Shown: positions 1-7,989 of the stretch, piece after piece
Position numbering within the stretch: the first letter of the stretch is position 1
Layout of the letters: each line of letters begins with the position of its first letter
NCBI GenBank assembly: GCA_030524175.1
Contig: JAUNHC010000011.1
Span: 62,001-126,000, forward strand
Direction: 5' to 3'
DNA: 64,000 bases
DNA from: Eubacteriales bacterium
Lineage (GTDB): Bacteria; Bacillota; Clostridia; Lachnospirales; Lachnospiraceae
Notes under the pieces: model-generated
Database searches by the model: none
Told to the model about the DNA's origin: nothing
The model's input: only the letters and a program-made list of their open reading frames with translations
Position numbers and translations under genes: made by a program

Positions 1-1
1 T

Positions 2-187
2 ACCGGGGAAGAAGGAATGGAACATATTACAGAGAGAATGATAAGGCTCTTAAAAGATATCTGCGGCGGCAAGGCAAGCAACGCTGAACGTATGGGACAC
101 AGGGAGGGTATTTTATACTTTAATTACCAGAATCCTAAAGAGGTTCTGCCCTGCTGGAATTTCACTCAAAGGAGGATGGAAAAGTGA
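2..187 (+). CDS. C-terminal end of a truncated gene, possibly UxaA-family dehydratase
   Basis: An open frame enters from the left window edge and ends at TGA 185-187, giving the last 61 residues of a protein. The tail contains GKASNAERMGHREGILYF. This loosely resembles the conserved 'asGx.tk.e..GhRE' ending of UxaA-type altronate/galactarate dehydratases. The resemblance is weak and I am not sure of the family. The stop overlaps the ATG of the next gene (TGATG), so the two are probably translationally coupled. A sugar-acid dehydratase in front of a DapA/NanA-type aldolase would make metabolic sense, but that is inference. Confidence 0.4.
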   Translation, partial: TGEEGMEHITERMIRLLKDICGGKASNAERMGHREGILYFNYQNPKEVLPCWNFTQRRMEK

Positions 188-1074
188 TGAAAGAGATAAG
201 AGGGATCATTCCTCCATTGGTGACACCTTTGACAGAAGAGGGGGAAATCGATGTGCCGGCTGTTCACAGGCTGACAGAGCATTGTATACAAGGCGGTGTA
301 GACGGTATATTTGTATTAGGTTCCTGCGGAGAGGGCACAGTGTTAAACAGAAAAGACAGGAAAACAGTAGTAAAAGCTTCCCTTGAGGCGGTTAACGGGA
401 GAGTACCTTTGCTTGTGGGGGTGCTGGAAACTTCGGCTGACAGAGTAGTTGAAGAAATCAAAGAATATGAAAAATACGGAGCAGAATATTTTGTTGTTGC
501 AGCGCCTTATTACCTCCAGGTGACAGGGCAGGAGGAACTGCTTGCACACTATGGTTTTATAGCAGAAAATATTCAAGGGAAGGTGATCGTATATAATATT
601 CCTCCCTATACACATTCAGATATTCTGCCGGAAACAATGAAAAAGCTTCTTGAAATACCCGGGGTAGCAGGGGTGAAAGACAGTACCGGGGACTGGGCGC
701 TGTTCCAAAAGGCGTTGTTCAGCGGAATAAAAGGCAGTCTGCTCAGCGGCAATGAAGATCTGTGCGGACCGGCAATGCTTTTTGGCGCTGACGGCTGTGT
801 GCCGTGCCTTGCCAATATTTATCCTGCTTTTTACAGAGACATGTTCCGGTATGCACAGGAAAAAAACGTGGAGAAAGTTCAGCAGTATCAAAAACAGATT
901 TTGGAAGTCAAAGAAGTATTTCGGTTTGGTAAAAGCTGGATAGGGGTGGTGAAATATTTGTGCTCCCGAAAAGGTCTGATACTTCCCCGTACAGCAGGTG
1001 TGATTCCGGAACTGACGGAAGAAGAAAAAGGAAAAATCGATACATATTTAAGAAACCGTGAGGCAATGTACTGA
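187..1074 (+). CDS. DapA/NanA-family (dihydrodipicolinate synthase-like) aldolase
   Basis: A class I aldolase-fold TIM barrel of the dihydrodipicolinate synthase / N-acetylneuraminate lyase superfamily, about 295 residues, the usual length. Counting from GTG 184, the pyruvate-binding GSCGEGT loop lies at 46-52 (GTTGE in DapA). The catalytic Tyr is in VYNIPPYT at about 137, and the Schiff-base Lys is in GVKDSTGD at about 165. ATG 187 fits TGATG coupling to the upstream gene. GTG 184 is an alternative with better spacing to AAAGGAGG at 168-175. Several subfamilies (2-keto-3-deoxy-sugar-acid aldolases, NanA-like) share these residues. The neighbourhood points to sugar-acid catabolism rather than lysine synthesis, but the substrate cannot be read from sequence. 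Confidence 0.85.
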   Translation: MKEIRGIIPPLVTPLTEEGEIDVPAVHRLTEHCIQGGVDGIFVLGSCGEGTVLNRKDRKTVVKASLEAVNGRVPLLVGVLETSADRVVEEIKEYEKYGAEYFVVAAPYYLQVTGQEELLAHYGFIAENIQGKVIVYNIPPYTHSDILPETMKKLLEIPGVAGVKDSTGDWALFQKALFSGIKGSLLSGNEDLCGPAMLFGADGCVPCLANIYPAFYRDMFRYAQEKNVEKVQQYQKQILEVKEVFRFGKSWIGVVKYLCSRKGLILPRTAGVIPELTEEEKGKIDTYLRNREAMY

Positions 1075-1080
1075 AAATGC

Positions 1081-1120
1081 GGGCTGGGGAATTGGCGTTC
1101 AAGCGTTAATGCCCCGGCCT
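1081..1120 (+). terminator. Long hairpin downstream of the aldolase gene
   Basis: The outer stem pairs GGGCTGGGG (1081-1089) with CCCCGGCCT (1112-1120). It continues through an inner stem, ATTGGCG with CGTTAAT, around a TTCAAG loop. It sits 6 bases after the aldolase stop. The following bases are only modestly T-rich, so it could be a weak intrinsic terminator or a 3' stabilising hairpin. Confidence 0.5.
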
Positions 1121-1178
1121 GTTAGTATGAAAATAATAAATATACAATTGTGATTTCCGTGTAAATAACCTGAATTGT

Positions 1179-1190
1179 AAAAACGTTTCT
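1179..1190. promoter_or_regulatory. Imperfect LacI-type palindrome, distal operator
   Basis: AAAAACGTTTCT differs by one base from the two perfect palindromes at 1303-1314 and 1417-1428. Its centre is 124 bases upstream of the next copy. LacI/GalR-family repressors and CcpA bind palindromes with a central CG, so this may be an auxiliary operator. Confidence 0.45.
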
Positions 1191-1297
1191 TTCTTGTAAA
1201 ATAGATGCTTTTTAGGATGTATTTGTGAAATATGACCAAAATGTAAATGTGAAAACCCTCAAATATGAACAAAAAATAAATATATCTGAAAAATGAA

Positions 1298-1326
1298 TTG
1301 ACAAAAACGTTTTTCTCATTTATCAT
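1298..1326 (+). promoter_or_regulatory. SigmaA promoter with embedded operator for the sugar operon
   Basis: TTGACA (1298-1303) and TATCAT (1321-1326) are exactly 17 bases apart. A perfect AAAAACGTTTTT palindrome (1303-1314) fills the first part of the spacer. A protein bound there would block RNA polymerase, so the operon starting at 1461 is probably under LacI-type repression or CcpA-like control. The leader to the cupin start is about 128 bases and contains another palindrome. No LacI-family regulator is encoded in this window. Confidence 0.75.
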
Positions 1327-1416
1327 GTAATCAACTTCAATAAAGAAATACAAAAAAACAGAACTATTTTATAAAAAACGCCCAAAAAAAGGACTACTAT
1401 TTTTTTTACATGATAG

Positions 1417-1428
1417 AAAAACGTTTTT
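1417..1428. promoter_or_regulatory. Second perfect AAAAACGTTTTT operator, in the leader
   Basis: An exact copy of the promoter-embedded palindrome, with its centre 114 bases downstream and 33 bases before the cupin start. Two perfect sites roughly eleven helical turns apart would suit repression by looping or a transcription roadblock. Confidence 0.6.
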
Positions 1429-1460
1429 TTATAAGATGATGATAACGAGGAGGTTTTTGT

Positions 1461-2681
1461 ATGGCAGATAAGAAAGCACTTGCAGAGCAGGCCCTGGAGC
1501 AAGGCGGCGGAATATTACGGCTGGCACCGGTTTGGGTACCCCGGTCATTCTGCAGACCTGGTAAACGAATCAAGCTTCATCCTGATGACTATTTTGTACT
1601 GGGACAGAGGGGCGGAATTGATGAGAGATGGTTCTCTTCCACCACATGGGCGGAAAATGGTCCGGGAACTCCTGAGGATGAAGGTTTAAGTTATATTGTT
1701 GTTGACGAAGAAGGAAAGGACAGGGTTCTTCTTAGAGATGCAGTGGAGCTTCTGGGGGCAGAGATCATCGGTGAAACGCTTTGGAACAAATACCACAGAT
1801 GGGCAATGTTCTCCAAATTCTTTGACAATGCAGGCCCTCTTCCCCATCATATCCACCACAGAGAGCAGCACGCCAAACGGGTGGGCGCTGACGGAAAACC
1901 GGAGATGTATTTCTTCCCGTCCCAGATGAATAATCACGGCGGTGAATTCCCATTCACCTTCTTCGGATTCAACCCGGAGACAACCAAGGAAGAAGTGCTG
2001 GAAGCCCTGAAGAATTTTACGAAGGGGGATAACAGTATCCTTTCTCTGGCAATGGCTTATAAACTTGATCTGGATACAGGCTTTGACGTACCGCCGGGAG
2101 TAATGCACGCACCGGGAAGCCTTTGTACATATGAACCCCAGTTCGCCTCTGATGTTTACGCAATGTATCAGTCAGTTCTGATGAACGGACAGATTGTAGG
2201 AGAGGATCTTCTCTGGAAAAACTCACCGGAAGAGGAAATCGGAAATTATGAATACCTTCTTGATGTTATAGACTGGGAACGCAATGTAGACCCGGATTTC
2301 CACAAGAACCGCTTTATGAAGCCGCTTCCTGTGAAGCCCGTGGAAGAGATGAGAGCAGCAGGCTATGTGGAAGAGTGGATCTGCTATAAATGTCCAAGTG
2401 TCAGTGCAAAGCGCCTGACCGTACTCCCGGGTCAGACAGTGACCATCAAGGACAGCGCACCGTATGGACTTATCTGTCTGGAAGGTCACGGAACTTTTGG
2501 AAAATGGGAAATTGAATCACCCGCATTGATCCATTACGGAGAATTGACACATGACGAATATTTTGTGACATATAAGGCAGCCAAGGAAGGCGTTACCATT
2601 ACAAATCCTTCCACAACAGACCCGATTGTAATATTGAAGCACTTCTCCGACAATCCGGATCTTGACGGAATATCAGGCTGA
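1461..2681 (+). CDS. Double-cupin protein, class I mannose-6-P isomerase-like (paralog 1)
   Basis: A 406-residue protein whose start is set by CGAGGAGG just upstream. It resembles metal-binding cupins of the class I phosphomannose isomerase / sugar isomerase type. It carries a LHPDDYF motif near residue 40. A candidate metal set is His130 and His132 (in HHIHH), Glu148 (GKPEM) and His216 (GVMHAPGS). A second cupin-like repeat (VTIKD, GHGTFGK, then ILKHF) lies in the last 90 residues. It is a clear paralog of the product of 7990-9294, and the metal-ligand spacing is identical in both. It is first in the transporter operon. With two mutarotase-like proteins but no classical aldose isomerase nearby, an isomerase role on the imported sugar is plausible but unproven. 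Confidence 0.75.
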   Translation: MADKKALAEQALEQGGGILRLAPVWVPRSFCRPGKRIKLHPDDYFVLGQRGGIDERWFSSTTWAENGPGTPEDEGLSYIVVDEEGKDRVLLRDAVELLGAEIIGETLWNKYHRWAMFSKFFDNAGPLPHHIHHREQHAKRVGADGKPEMYFFPSQMNNHGGEFPFTFFGFNPETTKEEVLEALKNFTKGDNSILSLAMAYKLDLDTGFDVPPGVMHAPGSLCTYEPQFASDVYAMYQSVLMNGQIVGEDLLWKNSPEEEIGNYEYLLDVIDWERNVDPDFHKNRFMKPLPVKPVEEMRAAGYVEEWICYKCPSVSAKRLTVLPGQTVTIKDSAPYGLICLEGHGTFGKWEIESPALIHYGELTHDEYFVTYKAAKEGVTITNPSTTDPIVILKHFSDNPDLDGISG

Positions 2682-2686
2682 ACAGC

Positions 2687-2706
2687 ATGTCTGCCAAGTC
2701 AGACAT
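2687..2706 (+). other. Small intercistronic hairpin after cupin 1
   Basis: ATGTCTG (2687-2693) and CAGACAT (2700-2706) form a perfect 7-bp stem with a 6-base loop. There is no T-tract, so it is more likely an mRNA processing or stability element than a terminator. Confidence 0.35.
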
Positions 2707-2731
2707 CACTATGAGAATCATTTAAAAATTG

Positions 2732-2750
2732 TTCGCTTCTGAAAAGCGAA
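2732..2750 (+). other. Hairpin immediately upstream of the ATPase ribosome binding site
   Basis: TTCGCTT (2732-2738) pairs with AAGCGAA (2744-2750). It ends just before the AAAAAAGGAGG ribosome binding site of the TTG-started ATPase gene. It could tune translation or protect the downstream mRNA. Confidence 0.35.
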
Positions 2751-2769
2751 AAAAAGGAGGAGAGAAATC

Positions 2770-4281
2770 TTGGAAGGCGAAAAATACATTCTGGAAGCCA
2801 CAGGAATTAATAAATCTTTCTCCGGAGTAACTGTCTTAAACGGCGCGGAGCTTACCATAAAACCAGGTGAGCTTCACGCTCTGATGGGAGAAAACGGTGC
2901 AGGAAAGTCCACCCTCATGAAAATTATCATGGGAATCTACACAAAGGATGCAGGTAAAGTAGTGCTGGAAGGCAAGGAGGTGGATTTCAAGTCTGCCAGA
3001 GAGGCTCTTGACGCAGGAATTTCAATGATCCATCAGGAGTTAAGCCCTATTCCGGAAATGACTGTCGCAGAGAATGTTTTTCTGGGAAGAGAGCAGAAGA
3101 AATTCAAGGGTATGCCCTTTGTGGATAAGAAGGAACTGAATCAGAGAACACAGAAGCTGCTGGAAGAATATGAGCTTTCAGAGTTCATACGGCCTAATAT
3201 GAAGATGAAGGATTTAAATATTGCCCAGACCCAGATGATGGAGATCATCAAGGCAATATCCTATAATTCAAAGGTGATCATCATGGATGAACCCACCTCA
3301 TCCCTGTCTGAAAAAGAGACAGAAACTTTGTTCAGGATCATAGACAGCCTGAGAGCAAAGATGGTAGGGATTATTTACATATCACACCGTATGGAAGAGG
3401 TTTTCAAGCTGGCAGACAGGGTTTCGGTGCTTCGTGACGGTAAGTTTATCGGCTGCGTGAAGGTTGCAGAGGCAACTCAGGAAGAGCTTATCAACATGAT
3501 GGTAGGCCGTGAGCTGGAAGGCGGATACCCGAAGAATACAGCGAAAAAAGGCGATGTTGTCCTGGAACTTAAGAATTTTACTAGAACCGGTGTGTTTGAG
3601 AATGTGAATCTGAAGGTTCATGCAGGGGAGATCCTTGGCTTGGCCGGACTTGTGGGAGCCGGGCGGAGCGAAGTTATGAGAGCTCTTGTGGGATACGATA
3701 AGCTTGATTCCGGGGAAATCATTCTGGATGGTAAAAAAATAAGCGTGAAACATCCCAAGGATGCGGTAAAGAACCATATTATTATGGCATCAGAGGACAG
3801 AAAAGAGCTGGGATTGATCCTCTGCAGAAGTATTAAAGAGAATATAGCAATACAAAATGATGACCAGTTCAGCAGTGCCAGCTTCATTAACAAAGGAAAA
3901 GAGAAAAAAGTCTGTGATGAAATGGCAAAGAAAATGACCACGAAGATGAATGGAATCGAAGATACCGTTGACAGTCTTTCCGGTGGTAATCAGCAGAAGG
4001 TCGTACTTGCAAAATGTCTTTTGTCTGCTCCTAAGGTTCTGATCATGGATGAACCAACAAGAGGTATTGACGTAGGTGCAAAAGCGACAATTTACAATAT
4101 AATGGTAGACCTGGCAAAGCAGGGCCTGGCGATCATCATGATCTCATCTGAAATGCCGGAGCTGATCGGCATGAGCGACAGAGTTATGGTCATGGCCGGG
4201 GGCAAGGTGACAGGAGAGCTGGAAGGCGAGGAAGCCGCATCCCAGCAGACCATTTTGAAGTTAGCATTGGGAGGAAATTAA
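2770..4281 (+). CDS. Sugar ABC transporter ATPase, RbsA/MglA type
   Basis: Energises import of a monosaccharide at the inner face of the membrane. The 503 residues are two fused ATPase domains, as usual for the CUT2 family. The first half has Walker A GENGAGKST at 40-48 and Walker B IIMDEPTSS. The second half has the family's naturally altered P-loop (GLVGAGRSE), signature LSGGNQQKV and Walker B LIMDEPTRG. The start is TTG at 2770, 9 bases after a very strong AAAGGAGG, and no better ATG is near. The permease begins one base after its stop, so the two are co-translated. It lies between the cupin and the permease and binding-protein genes of one operon. Confidence 0.92.
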   Translation: MEGEKYILEATGINKSFSGVTVLNGAELTIKPGELHALMGENGAGKSTLMKIIMGIYTKDAGKVVLEGKEVDFKSAREALDAGISMIHQELSPIPEMTVAENVFLGREQKKFKGMPFVDKKELNQRTQKLLEEYELSEFIRPNMKMKDLNIAQTQMMEIIKAISYNSKVIIMDEPTSSLSEKETETLFRIIDSLRAKMVGIIYISHRMEEVFKLADRVSVLRDGKFIGCVKVAEATQEELINMMVGRELEGGYPKNTAKKGDVVLELKNFTRTGVFENVNLKVHAGEILGLAGLVGAGRSEVMRALVGYDKLDSGEIILDGKKISVKHPKDAVKNHIIMASEDRKELGLILCRSIKENIAIQNDDQFSSASFINKGKEKKVCDEMAKKMTTKMNGIEDTVDSLSGGNQQKVVLAKCLLSAPKVLIMDEPTRGIDVGAKATIYNIMVDLAKQGLAIIMISSEMPELIGMSDRVMVMAGGKVTGELEGEEAASQQTILKLALGGN

Positions 4282-4282
4282 A

Positions 4283-5233
4283 ATGACAAAAAATAAAGAT
4301 ATGGGGAAAATCATCAGAGAATTTGGTCTGGTGTTCGTAGTTCTCTTTATTGTAATTTTGATGAGCTTTCTGTCACCTGTATTTATGACAAAGAATAATA
4401 TCATGAATATTATCCGGCAGATTTCCATCAATGGTATCCTTGCAGTCGGCATGACATTTATCATTCTGACAGGTGGGATCGACCTTTCCGTAGGTTCCCT
4501 GGTAGCGATCACAAGTGTTATCTGCGGATCTCTTCTGGAAGGCGGAATGAACTGGATACTTGCAGCCATTATCGGTGTGGCAGCAGCTGTAGTTTTCGGT
4601 GTTATCAACGGGTATCTTGTTGCTTATGTAGGATTTCAGCCCTTTATTGCCACGTTGGCCACAATGACCATTGGGCGGGGCGTTGCCAAAGTGTATTCCG
4701 ACGGTAAACCATATGCCATCAAGGATCCCAGCTTCATTGGTATCGGACAGGGCTATATTTTAGGAATCCCGGTTCCCATCATTTTGCTTTTGATCGTATG
4801 TATCATAGGACTTATTGTTCTCAATATGACAACCTTCGGACGTTATGTTTTCGCAATCGGCGGCAACAAGAATGCAGCGAAACTGTCCGGTGTACGAACC
4901 AGAAGAGTGGAACTTTTTGTATATGTGATTTCCGGCATCTGTTCCGGTATTGTGGGACTTGTGCTCTCCGCACGTATCAGTTCCGGACAGCCTACTGCAG
5001 GTGTTGGGTTCGAGCTTGATGCCATTGCGGCAACGGCGATCGGCGGTACAAGTATGAATGGAGGTATGGGATCACTCCGGGGTACGATTTTAGGTTTCCT
5101 GATCATCGGACTTTTAAGTAACTCCATGAACCTGATGAATATCAACTCCTTCTGGCAGGATATTGTTAAAGGCCTGATCATTATCATTGCCGTATTCCTG
5201 GATATGAAGACAAAAGGCGGAAAGAAAAATTAA
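4283..5233 (+). CDS. Sugar ABC transporter permease, RbsC type
   Basis: A 316-residue hydrophobic protein of the ribose/galactose-type (CUT2) permease family, with roughly 8-10 membrane segments. The family motif GGIDLSVGS appears near residue 69, and GGTSMNGGMGS in the C-terminal half contacts the ATPase. It starts one base after the ATPase stop, with its ribosome binding site (GGAGG) inside the end of the ATPase gene. It should homodimerise and receive sugar from the binding protein encoded next. The substrate is not readable from sequence. Confidence 0.92.
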   Translation: MTKNKDMGKIIREFGLVFVVLFIVILMSFLSPVFMTKNNIMNIIRQISINGILAVGMTFIILTGGIDLSVGSLVAITSVICGSLLEGGMNWILAAIIGVAAAVVFGVINGYLVAYVGFQPFIATLATMTIGRGVAKVYSDGKPYAIKDPSFIGIGQGYILGIPVPIILLLIVCIIGLIVLNMTTFGRYVFAIGGNKNAAKLSGVRTRRVELFVYVISGICSGIVGLVLSARISSGQPTAGVGFELDAIAATAIGGTSMNGGMGSLRGTILGFLIIGLLSNSMNLMNINSFWQDIVKGLIIIIAVFLDMKTKGGKKN

Positions 5234-5336
5234 CCTCATTAAGAGTAATAAGAAAAGAAAATATGTATCAGTCACAATGAAATTAATATCGGAAGATATT
5301 AAAATAAAATTTCCCAAATAATAAGGAGGAACAAAA

Positions 5337-6362
5337 ATGAAAAAACAGATTATCGGTGGGTTACTTGCAGTATCTATGGTTGCAACAATGGGCGCATTAA
5401 ACGTAGCAGCAGCAGAGAAGGAAAATGCAGATATCACGATCGGTTTTTCTTCAAAAGATAACTCAGATATGTTCGTTAAGAATATTGCGGACGCAGCAGA
5501 AGCAAGAGCAAAGGAACTGGGAGTTGAGCTTATCCTTACAGATGCTCAGGGTGATGTGAACAAACAGATCAGTGACTGTGAAACAATGATCGCACAGGGT
5601 GTTGACGCACTTGTAGTAATTCCTCAGAACGTAGAAGGAAGTGCTCCTGTAGTTTCTATGGCAAACGAAGCAGGAATCCCGATCATCGTTGATAACGGCG
5701 ACATTGCAGATGAAAACTATACCGCATTCGTTGGATGTACTGACCAGGAATCCGGTGAAATCCTTGGAACATGGTTCATGGACAATCTTGAAAAAGGATC
5801 CAAAATCTGTATCATTGAGGGACCGATGGGACAGTCCGGACAGGTTGGACGTATGGCTGGATTTGAAGCAGTTGGAATGTTAGATAACTTTGAAGTTCTT
5901 TCCACCCAGACAGCAAACTGGAAACGTGACGAAGCTATGACTCTTACAGAAGACTGGCTGACCACATACGGCGATGAGCTGAAAGGTATTGTATGTGAAA
6001 ACGATGACATGGCTCTTGGTGCACTTTCCGCTTGTAAAGCAGCAGGAAGAACTGATATCGTGATCGGCGGTGTTGATGGTCTTGATGAAGCAGTAGAAGC
6101 AGTTAAAAACGGTGAGATGGGCGTATCCGTACTTCAGGACTCTGCTGGACAGGGTGCCGGCGGTATTGATGTAGCAGTAGCAGCAGCTAAGGGCGAAGAA
6201 GTTCCTTATGATACACGTATTCCGTTCCGTGCGATCACAGCTGAAAACGTTGATGCATACCTTGAAGGCGGCGTAGCAGCTATCTCCGGTGATGATGCAG
6301 CAGCTGATGATACAGCAGATAAAGAAGCAGAGGGTACAGAGACAGAAGAAAAGGCTGAATGA
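5337..6362 (+). CDS. Sugar-binding protein of the ABC transporter, RbsB type
   Basis: A periplasmic-binding-protein-like (Peripla_BP_4) receptor of 341 residues. The start follows AAGGAGGAACAAAA. The N-terminus is a signal peptide with a hydrophobic run at about 6-22 and a signal peptidase I-like AAA junction before EKEN. I see no lipobox cysteine, which is odd for a Gram-positive receptor. Conserved ligand-pocket stretches include DAQGDVNKQ, IPIIVDNGD and GGVDGLDEA. The last 25 residues are a low-complexity acidic tail. It follows its ATPase and permease genes after 103 bases and is probably the most abundant product of the operon. Confidence 0.9.
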   Translation: MKKQIIGGLLAVSMVATMGALNVAAAEKENADITIGFSSKDNSDMFVKNIADAAEARAKELGVELILTDAQGDVNKQISDCETMIAQGVDALVVIPQNVEGSAPVVSMANEAGIPIIVDNGDIADENYTAFVGCTDQESGEILGTWFMDNLEKGSKICIIEGPMGQSGQVGRMAGFEAVGMLDNFEVLSTQTANWKRDEAMTLTEDWLTTYGDELKGIVCENDDMALGALSACKAAGRTDIVIGGVDGLDEAVEAVKNGEMGVSVLQDSAGQGAGGIDVAVAAAKGEEVPYDTRIPFRAITAENVDAYLEGGVAAISGDDAAADDTADKEAEGTETEEKAE

Positions 6363-6395
6363 TCAAATTATAAATTAAAGTAAAGTGATGTAGGC

Positions 6396-6447
6396 AAGGC
6401 GCCGTTGGCAAAGCAAGCAATTGGACAGGGACTTTGCGGCGGCGCTT
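6396..6447 (+). terminator. Attenuator-like hairpin after the binding-protein gene
   Basis: The arm at 6396-6413 (AAGGCGCCG...GCAAAG) pairs with CTTTGC...CGGCGCTT at 6432-6447 and is followed by TGTCTTTA. It lies between the binding-protein gene and the mutarotase gene. Partial termination here would give more binding protein than downstream enzymes. Confidence 0.5.
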
Positions 6448-6470
6448 TGTCTTTATGGAGGCGAATAAGC

Positions 6471-6899
6471 ATGTTAAGAAATATACCGAAAATCCTTCCG
6501 CCGGACCTGGTAAAATATATGATGGAAATGGGTCATGCAGACGTGATGATCTTGGCAGATGCAAATTATCCGGGGACTTCCCATGCAAGGCATATAATCC
6601 GTATGGACAGTGTGGAGATACCCGAACTGCTGGAAGCCATTCTTCCGTTTTTTCCGCTGGATAATTTTATACCTAACCCGGTACGTCTGATGAAAAATCT
6701 TCCTACCGAGCCTGTGCCGGAAATCTGGAATACATATAGAGATCTTTTAGAGAAATATGATAAGGACAATGCTTTTCATGAGTTCGATTTTATGGACAGA
6801 CTGCCCTTCTATGGGGAGTCAGAAAAAGCGTACGTGATTGTACAGACAGGGGACACCTCCCGTTATGCAAATATTGTGCTGCAGAAAGGTGTATGTTAA
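6471..6899 (+). CDS. FucU/RbsD-family sugar mutarotase
   Basis: A 142-residue protein of the RbsD/FucU family, which speeds interconversion of alpha and beta anomers of free aldoses. ATG 6471 follows TGGAGGCG. The first residues (MLRNIPKILPPDLVKYMMEMGH) match the FucU pattern, with His22 and Asp24 in GHADVMILADANYP. The protein is intracellular. Its presence implies that the imported substrate is a reducing aldose, because a mutarotase is of little use for a polyol or sugar acid. It is closer to FucU than to RbsD by eye, but the sugar need not be fucose. Confidence 0.85.
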   Translation: MLRNIPKILPPDLVKYMMEMGHADVMILADANYPGTSHARHIIRMDSVEIPELLEAILPFFPLDNFIPNPVRLMKNLPTEPVPEIWNTYRDLLEKYDKDNAFHEFDFMDRLPFYGESEKAYVIVQTGDTSRYANIVLQKGVC

Positions 6900-6908
6900 G
6901 GAGCGCCT

Positions 6909-7940
6909 ATGAATTATCAAGAAGAGAAAAAATATATCGGACACAAAGACCAGCTTATGAAAGTCAAAAGATACAAAATGCTGGAGGGAAAAGCCAGTGA
7001 TGTGGAGCTTATACATGTGCAGAACCGCTCAGGAATGCAGTTTGATGTTAATGTAAGCCGGGGATTGGATATTCCCTATCTGGACTTCTGCGGGGAAAAT
7101 ATTGGTTATATCTCCCCCTGCGGTGTGGTGGCGCCGGAATATTTTGACGATAAAGAGCTTGGTTTCCTGAAAAGCTTCACAGCGGGATTTCTCACAACCT
7201 GCGGGCTGAAGGTGGCCGGGGCACCCTGTGAGTACGATGGGAAATCCTATGGACTTCACGGAAACATATCCCACACACCTGGGGAAGAGGTAAGCTGCAG
7301 GCTTGTGGAGGACGGAGAACTTCCATATGTGGACATAAAAGGGACAGTAAGGGATGCGGAGATTTTTGGTGAGCGTCTTAAACTGGACCGTGAGGTGAAG
7401 TGTTTTTACAAAGAGAGGAAATTTACGGTCAGCGACAAGGTGACAAATGAAGGTTTCAAGAAAGTCCGCCATATGATACTCTATCATATCAATATAGGAT
7501 ATCCGATCCTTACGCCTGACAGTGAAATATACATACCTGCCCTGGAGACAAAACCGCGGAACAGTCATTCTCTTGAGGGGATTGATTCCTGGATGAAGAC
7601 ACAGGTGCCGGATGCTGATTATGAGGAAATGTGCTATTATCACACTTTAAAACCTGACGGAAATAATCACAGCACTGTGGCAATATATAATCCCCGGCTG
7701 GAATTAGGAATAGGCATTGACATTGACTTAAGTACGCTGGACCATTTTGTACAGTGGAAGATGATGGGGGCAGGGGACTATGTAATGGGGCTTGAACCAG
7801 CCAACGCAACAATTGACGGTATCGGAGATGCTGTTAAAAACGGCTCCATGAAGTACCTGGAGGCGGGAGAAAATGTAGAATATCATCTGGCCTTCCGCAT
7901 TATCAAGGGGCGGGAAGAGTTAGAAGAAATAGTTAAATAA
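6909..7940 (+). CDS. DUF4432 aldose-1-epimerase-like protein
   Basis: A 343-residue galactose-mutarotase-like beta-sandwich protein of the DUF4432 type. Recognisable stretches are NRSGMQFDVNVSRGLDIPYL near residue 40, GLHGNISHTP near 117 and the C-terminal GLEPANATIDG. His118 and the Glu of GLEPAN are plausible active-site residues by analogy with aldose epimerases. It starts 9 bases after the FucU-like gene, so they are co-transcribed and probably act on the same sugar. Two mutarotase-type proteins side by side strengthen the case for an aldose substrate. Some relatives may instead bind sugar phosphates or acids. Confidence 0.78.
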   Translation: MNYQEEKKYIGHKDQLMKVKRYKMLEGKASDVELIHVQNRSGMQFDVNVSRGLDIPYLDFCGENIGYISPCGVVAPEYFDDKELGFLKSFTAGFLTTCGLKVAGAPCEYDGKSYGLHGNISHTPGEEVSCRLVEDGELPYVDIKGTVRDAEIFGERLKLDREVKCFYKERKFTVSDKVTNEGFKKVRHMILYHINIGYPILTPDSEIYIPALETKPRNSHSLEGIDSWMKTQVPDADYEEMCYYHTLKPDGNNHSTVAIYNPRLELGIGIDIDLSTLDHFVQWKMMGAGDYVMGLEPANATIDGIGDAVKNGSMKYLEAGENVEYHLAFRIIKGREELEEIVK

Positions 7941-7989
7941 GTAACGTATAAATAGAAATCATGCTGTAAATAAGTACAGGAGGCAAGCT

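Noticed and set aside
1303-1428. Reading the AAAAACGTTTTT sites specifically as CcpA cre sites
   Set aside because: The central ACGT fits LacI-family palindromes in general, but the TG and CA ends of a typical cre (TGNAANCGNNNNCA) are not consistently present. I kept the general LacI-type label.
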